NCBI RefSeq assembly: GCF_030285785.1
Contig: NZ_CP127247.1
Coordinates: forward strand, 434,001 to 498,000
Direction: 5' to 3'
DNA length: 64,000 nt
From: Parasedimentitalea psychrophila
GTDB lineage: Bacteria; Pseudomonadota; Alphaproteobacteria; Rhodobacterales; Rhodobacteraceae
How positions within the stretch are numbered: position 1 is the stretch's first letter; each line of letters begins with the position of its first letter. The position numbers were made by a program, and so were the translations under genes. The notes beneath the pieces were generated by a model. That model made no database searches, was not told where the DNA came from, and worked only from the letters and a program-made list of their open reading frames with translations. Positions 60,457 through 64,000 of this stretch are shown here, one piece after another.

Positions 60457-61655
60457 GCCGGTTGATACTCCGTCTCAACGACGCCGTTTCGCGCAACGAT
60501 CCGCCCTTTGGAGACCACAAGCCGCCGTTCTGGCCGCAATGCGACGATGTCAGACAGGCCGAGACCGTCAATCAGCACCAAATCGGCGGATCCCCCTTCA
60601 ATCAAGCCATATCCATCAAGCCCCATAACCCGCGCGCCTTGGGTGGTGCAGGTCTCCAGGGCCCAACCGACTTCCTCATCGGCCCGGAAATTATTGCGCA
60701 GCCCCACCAGCATAGCGCGCTCCAGCATGTCGCCGTTGCCATAGGGGGTCCAGGTGTCGCGGATGCCGTCAGATCCGGCACAGATCGCAATGCCCAGGTC
60801 ACGACATGCAGCGACAGATGGCACCGGGCGCGAGGGCGGCGCGGTCGTTGCCAGCGAAACATCGAGGCGCGCAATCCATTCCATCAATCCCTGCACCCGC
60901 GCTTGATCGGGCATGCCGAGACAAAAGGCGTGGCTGACGGTGACCCTGCCCTGCATGGCCATAGATTCGGTCCGCTCAAGGATCATTTCAAGGCTGAATG
61001 CCCCCATCTCGCCCGGCTCATGCAAGTGGATGTCTATGGGTTTTCCGTGTTTTTCAGCCAGGGCAAAAACAGCGTCCAGATGGCCTTTGGGGTCACGGTC
61101 AATACCGCAAGGGTCGAGCCCTCCCACCACATCCGCTCCGTTCGCCAGCGCTGTGTCCATCAGCGCCTCGGTGCCAGGGCGGATCATCATGCCCGATTGC
61201 GGAAAGGCAACGATTTCGATGTCGATGACGTCCAAATAGCGCTGACGGGTCGCCACCACACCGTCAAACATTGCCAATTCGTGGTCAGTGTCGATATCCA
61301 CATGGCTGCGAATTGCCGTTGTCCCCTTGGCCATGGTCATGGCCACATGACGCGCCGACTGGCGGGCTGGATCCATGTCCAGATCCCGGCGCAGGCTCCG
61401 TTCATTTGCGATCATGCTGCCAAGAGTCTTGCCCTGCTCGTGCCTATGCCAGGGCATCCCCCAAAGCGTCTTGTCGAGGTGAGTATGAGCCTCGACCAAT
61501 CCCGGAATGGCAATGGCGCCGCAGCCGTCCTCGACCTGCACCCCCGGCGCTTCAATCGCCGACGCAATTCGCTTGATGCGGCCATTTTCGATCAGGATAT
61601 CGACGCTGTCGCCAGCCATCGGGCGTATGTTTCTAATCAACAAAGGTTGGGTCAT
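60453..61655 (-). CDS. Cytosine-deaminase-like amidohydrolase
   Basis: The 400-residue amidohydrolase has intact metal ligands: HxH in VEAHTHLDKTLW, histidine in DIHLHEPGE, SHAFCLGM, and the catalytic aspartate in CAGSDGIRDTWTPYG. The HLDKT and DGIRDTW patterns match CodA/AtzC-like deaminases acting on pyrimidine or triazine rings. A long antisense open frame exists over this gene and the next but lacks family features. It is overlapped by the preceding and following genes, so it is in one operon with them. Confidence 0.85.
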   Translation of the reverse strand: MTQPLLIRNIRPMAGDSVDILIENGRIKRIASAIEAPGVQVEDGCGAIAIPGLVEAHTHLDKTLWGMPWHRHEQGKTLGSMIANERSLRRDLDMDPARQSARHVAMTMAKGTTAIRSHVDIDTDHELAMFDGVVATRQRYLDVIDIEIVAFPQSGMMIRPGTEALMDTALANGADVVGGLDPCGIDRDPKGHLDAVFALAEKHGKPIDIHLHEPGEMGAFSLEMILERTESMAMQGRVTVSHAFCLGMPDQARVQGLMEWIARLDVSLATTAPPSRPVPSVAACRDLGIAICAGSDGIRDTWTPYGNGDMLERAMLVGLRNNFRADEEVGWALETCTTQGARVMGLDGYGLIEGGSADLVLIDGLGLSDIVALRPERRLVVSKGRIVARNGVVETEYQPA

Positions 61656-61667
61656 CGGAGATCTCTG

Positions 61668-62405
61668 TCAAACCTCGCCAATACTGGCGAGCCGGGTTTC
61701 GGGGATATTTTTGAGGCGGGGAAAGGCATAGGCGCCAACTTTAGATGTGCGCAGGCCGACGTTCACGAACGCCTCGGCCATGCAAACGGAGAAGGCAAGA
61801 CCGTCGATCACGGGCACGCCTGCCGCGGCTGATAGGGTTTCCAGATGCGTGCTCATTCCGGCACAGCCAAGGATCACTGCTTCGGCGCCGTCTTCGGCAA
61901 CCGCCAGACGCATAGTCTCGGCTACTTTCCTGACCGCCTGCTCGGACTGGCATTCCAGATCCAGCACCGGGACATCGGCGGCTCGAATGCTGCGCAGTCC
62001 ACGCCCGGTTCCGTACCGGTCCGCCAGCTCTTCGATGATCGGAATCGAGCGCGGCAGTGTCGTGACCACGGAATAGCGTTTGGCAATGCCCGCCGCGGCG
62101 ATGAAGGCTGCTTCGCACAGACCAATCACCGGCCCGAGGGCCACTTCGCGCGCCGCATCAAGGCCAGGATCGTCAAAGCAGGCAATAATATGCGCCACCG
62201 CTCCATTGCGCTCGGCTTCGATGACAGCGTCGAGCATCGCAGCAACTGAGCGCGCTTCGTCGGCGTAGCCTTCGATGCTCGCGGGGGTGCCAAAGGCAGA
62301 TTGGGCGATGATTTTTGTGCCCGGGCTACAGGCGGCAATGGCAGTACGACGGATTCCATCCGTCATTGACGCGGACGAGTTTGGGTTAATGACGTGGAGT
62401 TTCAT
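61668..62405 (-). CDS. Hydantoin / Asp-Glu racemase-family protein
   Basis: The 245-residue protein begins HVINPNSSASMTDGI, the hallmark of hydantoin racemases. It carries the two catalytic cysteines expected of the Asp/Glu racemase fold, in IIACFDDPGL (about 76) and VILGCAGM (about 181). It could racemise 5-substituted hydantoins or act as a maleate-isomerase-like enzyme. It overlaps the flavin reductase by ATGA and lies 12 bp from the CodA-like gene. The partners (ring hydrolases and a flavin reductase) support a cyclic amide pathway. Confidence 0.85.
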   Translation of the reverse strand: MKLHVINPNSSASMTDGIRRTAIAACSPGTKIIAQSAFGTPASIEGYADEARSVAAMLDAVIEAERNGAVAHIIACFDDPGLDAAREVALGPVIGLCEAAFIAAAGIAKRYSVVTTLPRSIPIIEELADRYGTGRGLRSIRAADVPVLDLECQSEQAVRKVAETMRLAVAEDGAEAVILGCAGMSTHLETLSAAAGVPVIDGLAFSVCMAEAFVNVGLRTSKVGAYAFPRLKNIPETRLASIGEV

Positions 62406-63037
62406 ACAGTACCGCTCGCTTTAATTCCGGGCCTGGGCTCGGTCGGGGGCTTTAGTTGGAATTGGTTGTCCGACACAATGTAGTTGTCGGCATGAAGCCG
62501 GGCGATCGGCTGATAGACGTCGGGGCGCACATGGCGGCCGTTTTCGTGCATGCAGTCGTCACGAACATGCATCTGCAAGACTTGCCCAAGAATGATCGAG
62601 CGGCGGTCATAACGGATGGTTTCAACCACCTTGCATTCCATTGCGCAGGGACTCTCGGCAATCCGACCGCCCCGCACCTGTTGCGCCGGCACCCATGTCA
62701 GCCCCGCAGTGGCAATCTCGTCCACATCAGGTTCATAGCTTACACCGCAGTCGATCATCGCCTCTGACAAACTCAGGTCCACCATATTGACGACGAATTC
62801 GCCATCCTCTTCAATATTTACGACTGTATCCTTTTTCGTCCCGTCAGGACGTGACTGAATACCAAGAATGATGATCGGCGGCTCTTGCGAAAAAACGTTG
62901 AAAAAGCTCATTGGGGCGGCGTTTGGCACTCCGGCGGGTGACAATGTCGTGACCAGCGCAATCGGTCGCGGAACGATAAAACTGACCAGTAACCGGTAGC
63001 GGTCTTCGGCAGGAAGCTGGGTGAAATCAAAATCCAT
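62402..63037 (-). CDS. Flavin reductase-family (DIM6/NTAB) protein
   Basis: The 211-residue FMN-binding split-barrel protein (FIVPRPIALVTTLSPAGVPNAAPMSFFNVFS, EFVVNMVD, ILGQVLQMHV) starts at an ATG at 63037 with GGAG upstream, 2 bp after the transporter gene stop. Members reduce FMN for two-component monooxygenases or bind flavin with other roles. No oxygenase partner is visible in the window. It may supply reduced flavin to an enzyme encoded further away. Confidence 0.85.
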   Translation of the reverse strand: MDFDFTQLPAEDRYRLLVSFIVPRPIALVTTLSPAGVPNAAPMSFFNVFSQEPPIIILGIQSRPDGTKKDTVVNIEEDGEFVVNMVDLSLSEAMIDCGVSYEPDVDEIATAGLTWVPAQQVRGGRIAESPCAMECKVVETIRYDRRSIILGQVLQMHVRDDCMHENGRHVRPDVYQPIARLHADNYIVSDNQFQLKPPTEPRPGIKASGTV

Positions 63038-63039
63038 AT

Positions 63040-64000
63040 CTACTCCGCCGCCTGCAGGGACCAATAGGGCAAACGCCCTTCATCAGCGGCATGGCAAGCT
63101 GAACGCGCACCATCACTGCGCGTCGCAAGGGTTGGGGCCGTTTGTTTGCAGCGATCATTGGCAAACACACAGCGTGGGTGGAAGGTGCACCCTGATGGGG
63201 GTGATATCGGGTTGGGGACTTCACCCGCCACTGGCTCATGTTCAGGCGCCCCCACATCCAGTTTCGGCACGGTCTCCATCAGCAACCGGGTGTAGGGGTG
63301 TTGCGGATTGTGGAATATCTGCTCGCGCGGGCCGATCTCGACAATCCGACCCAAATACATCACCGCCAGATATTCAGCCATGAACCAGACCACGGCAAGG
63401 TCATGGCTGATGAAAACATAGCTCAGACCGAATTCGTCCTGCAAGTCCTTCATCAAATTCAGAATTTGGCTCTGAACACTCACGTCAAGGGCCGAAGTCG
63501 GCTCATCACAGATCAGCAACTCGGGCTTTGTCGTAAGCGCTCGGGCGATCGACAGGCGTTGGCGCTGACCACCGGAAAATTCATGAGGGAATTTCGCGCC
63601 ATCGGCGGGTTGCAGGCCAACCTGCGACAGCAGTTTCCCGACGGCCTGTTCAACTTCGGCATTGGTTTTGCAAATACCGAAATTACGCAAAGGCTCGCCA
63701 ATGATATCGCGAACCCGCCAACGCGGGTTCAACGAGGCGTAGGGGTCCTGAAATATCATCTGCATCCGTCGCCGCAATTCCGGCGGCTTGCCGGCGGGCA
63801 TCTGACCAATTGCCTGCCCGTCAAAGGTGATTTCGCCCTCGTCGGTCTGATAAAGCCCCATCAATAGTCGCGCGACGGTGGACTTTCCGCATCCGGATTC
63901 CCCGACAATGGCAAATGTCGATCCTTTGGGGACGTCGAAACTGACCTGATCCACAGCAGTGAGCGTCTGACGCTGCTTGCCTTCAAGCAGACGGTTCAGC
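63040..64000 (-). CDS. Oligopeptide/dipeptide-type ABC transporter ATPase (OppF/DppF-like), 5' end outside window
   Basis: The open frame continues through the window edge (LNRLLEGKQRQTLTAVDQ...), so an internal GTG at 63954 is not the true start. Walker A is GESGCGKST, then MIFQDPYASLNPRW, the signature FSGGQRQR, Walker B LLICDEPTSALD and VFISHDLAVV. The C-terminal oligo_HPY domain (NPQHPYTRLL, then CTFHPRCVFANDRC with paired cysteines) defines the peptide/nickel-type subfamily. It is upstream in the catabolic operon and probably imports its substrate. Confidence 0.9.
   Translation of the reverse strand, partial: LNRLLEGKQRQTLTAVDQVSFDVPKGSTFAIVGESGCGKSTVARLLMGLYQTDEGEITFDGQAIGQMPAGKPPELRRRMQMIFQDPYASLNPRWRVRDIIGEPLRNFGICKTNAEVEQAVGKLLSQVGLQPADGAKFPHEFSGGQRQRLSIARALTTKPELLICDEPTSALDVSVQSQILNLMKDLQDEFGLSYVFISHDLAVVWFMAEYLAVMYLGRIVEIGPREQIFHNPQHPYTRLLMETVPKLDVGAPEHEPVAGEVPNPISPPSGCTFHPRCVFANDRCKQTAPTLATRSDGARSACHAADEGRLPYWSLQAAE

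Noticed and set aside
60117-61832. 571-codon open frame on the plus strand
   Set aside because: It runs antisense over two amidohydrolase genes with clear motifs; its translation is His/Arg/Gln-rich, without family features, typical of a GC-rich shadow frame.

Overview
The window looks like a chromosome or large-plasmid segment of a marine alphaproteobacterium of the Roseobacter group (Rhodobacterales). This rests on protein style (dimethylglycine-dehydrogenase-like flavoproteins with covalent-FAD histidine motifs, a two-domain betaine/TMAO-type permease, several ABC catabolic operons) and on the load of insertion sequences. The exact species cannot be read from the sequence. No rRNA, tRNA or CRISPR array was seen.

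Region 1 (1-10985) is a methylated-amine uptake and catabolism block. It has two paralogous FAD/folate-type dimethylglycine-dehydrogenase-like enzymes (one cut by the window edge), a choline-kinase-like phosphotransferase, a substrate-binding protein / ATPase / fused double-permease transporter, and two DeoR-type regulators.

Region 2 (about 10986-26020) is a graveyard of mobile DNA. It contains fragments of IS21, IS1182, IS30 and IS6 elements, two IS5/IS427-type copies, an IS1111-type element with an IS3 element nested in it, and a decayed prophage (terminase scrap, phage-type genes, a methyltransferase pseudogene, an excisionase, a broken tyrosine integrase). Three apparently intact genes lie among them: a TPR plus O-GlcNAc-transferase-like glycosyltransferase, a kinase-like protein of unknown role and a LysE exporter. 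The most unusual signal of the window is here: a family of about 40-bp palindromic modules that have inserted inside transposase genes. One insertion is proven by an otherwise near-identical IS copy lacking it.

Region 3 (26076-40732) is a catabolic island for an unidentified substrate. It holds a CUT1-type ABC transporter with its TetR regulator, an aldehyde dehydrogenase, an SDR, a fumarylacetoacetate-hydrolase-family enzyme, a CnbZ/RidA-like deaminase, a GMC oxidoreductase, a COG3964-type deacetylase and a D-threonine-aldolase/D-serine-dehydratase-family PLP enzyme. The same palindrome (core GACTAGTC) overlaps the promoter region of the transporter operon and lies upstream of the deacetylase/GMC operon, so one TetR regulon probably spans the island. 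An intact IS407-type element sits in the middle.

Region 4 (41013-56999) is an amino-sugar (probably N-acetylgalactosamine-type) utilisation locus. It includes a NagA/AgaA deacetylase, a GatZ/KbaZ subunit, a ROK kinase, AgaS, an unusual RpiR-HTH/DeoR-sensor hybrid regulator, a PfkB kinase, a full ABC transporter, an ArgH-like lyase of unknown role, a divergent ROK repressor with a large palindromic operator, and a large PIG-L-type deacetylase. IS6-derived debris splits the operon at 46.4-46.8 kb.

Region 5 (57025-58939) is an IS6 relic whose terminal repeat is interrupted by a second IS1111-type element. Region 6 (58951-64000) is a tight operon for a cyclic amide or nucleobase-like compound: two amidohydrolases (one lacking the usual HxH metal motif), a hydantoin/Asp-Glu racemase, a flavin reductase and the ATPase of an oligopeptide-type transporter running off the window.
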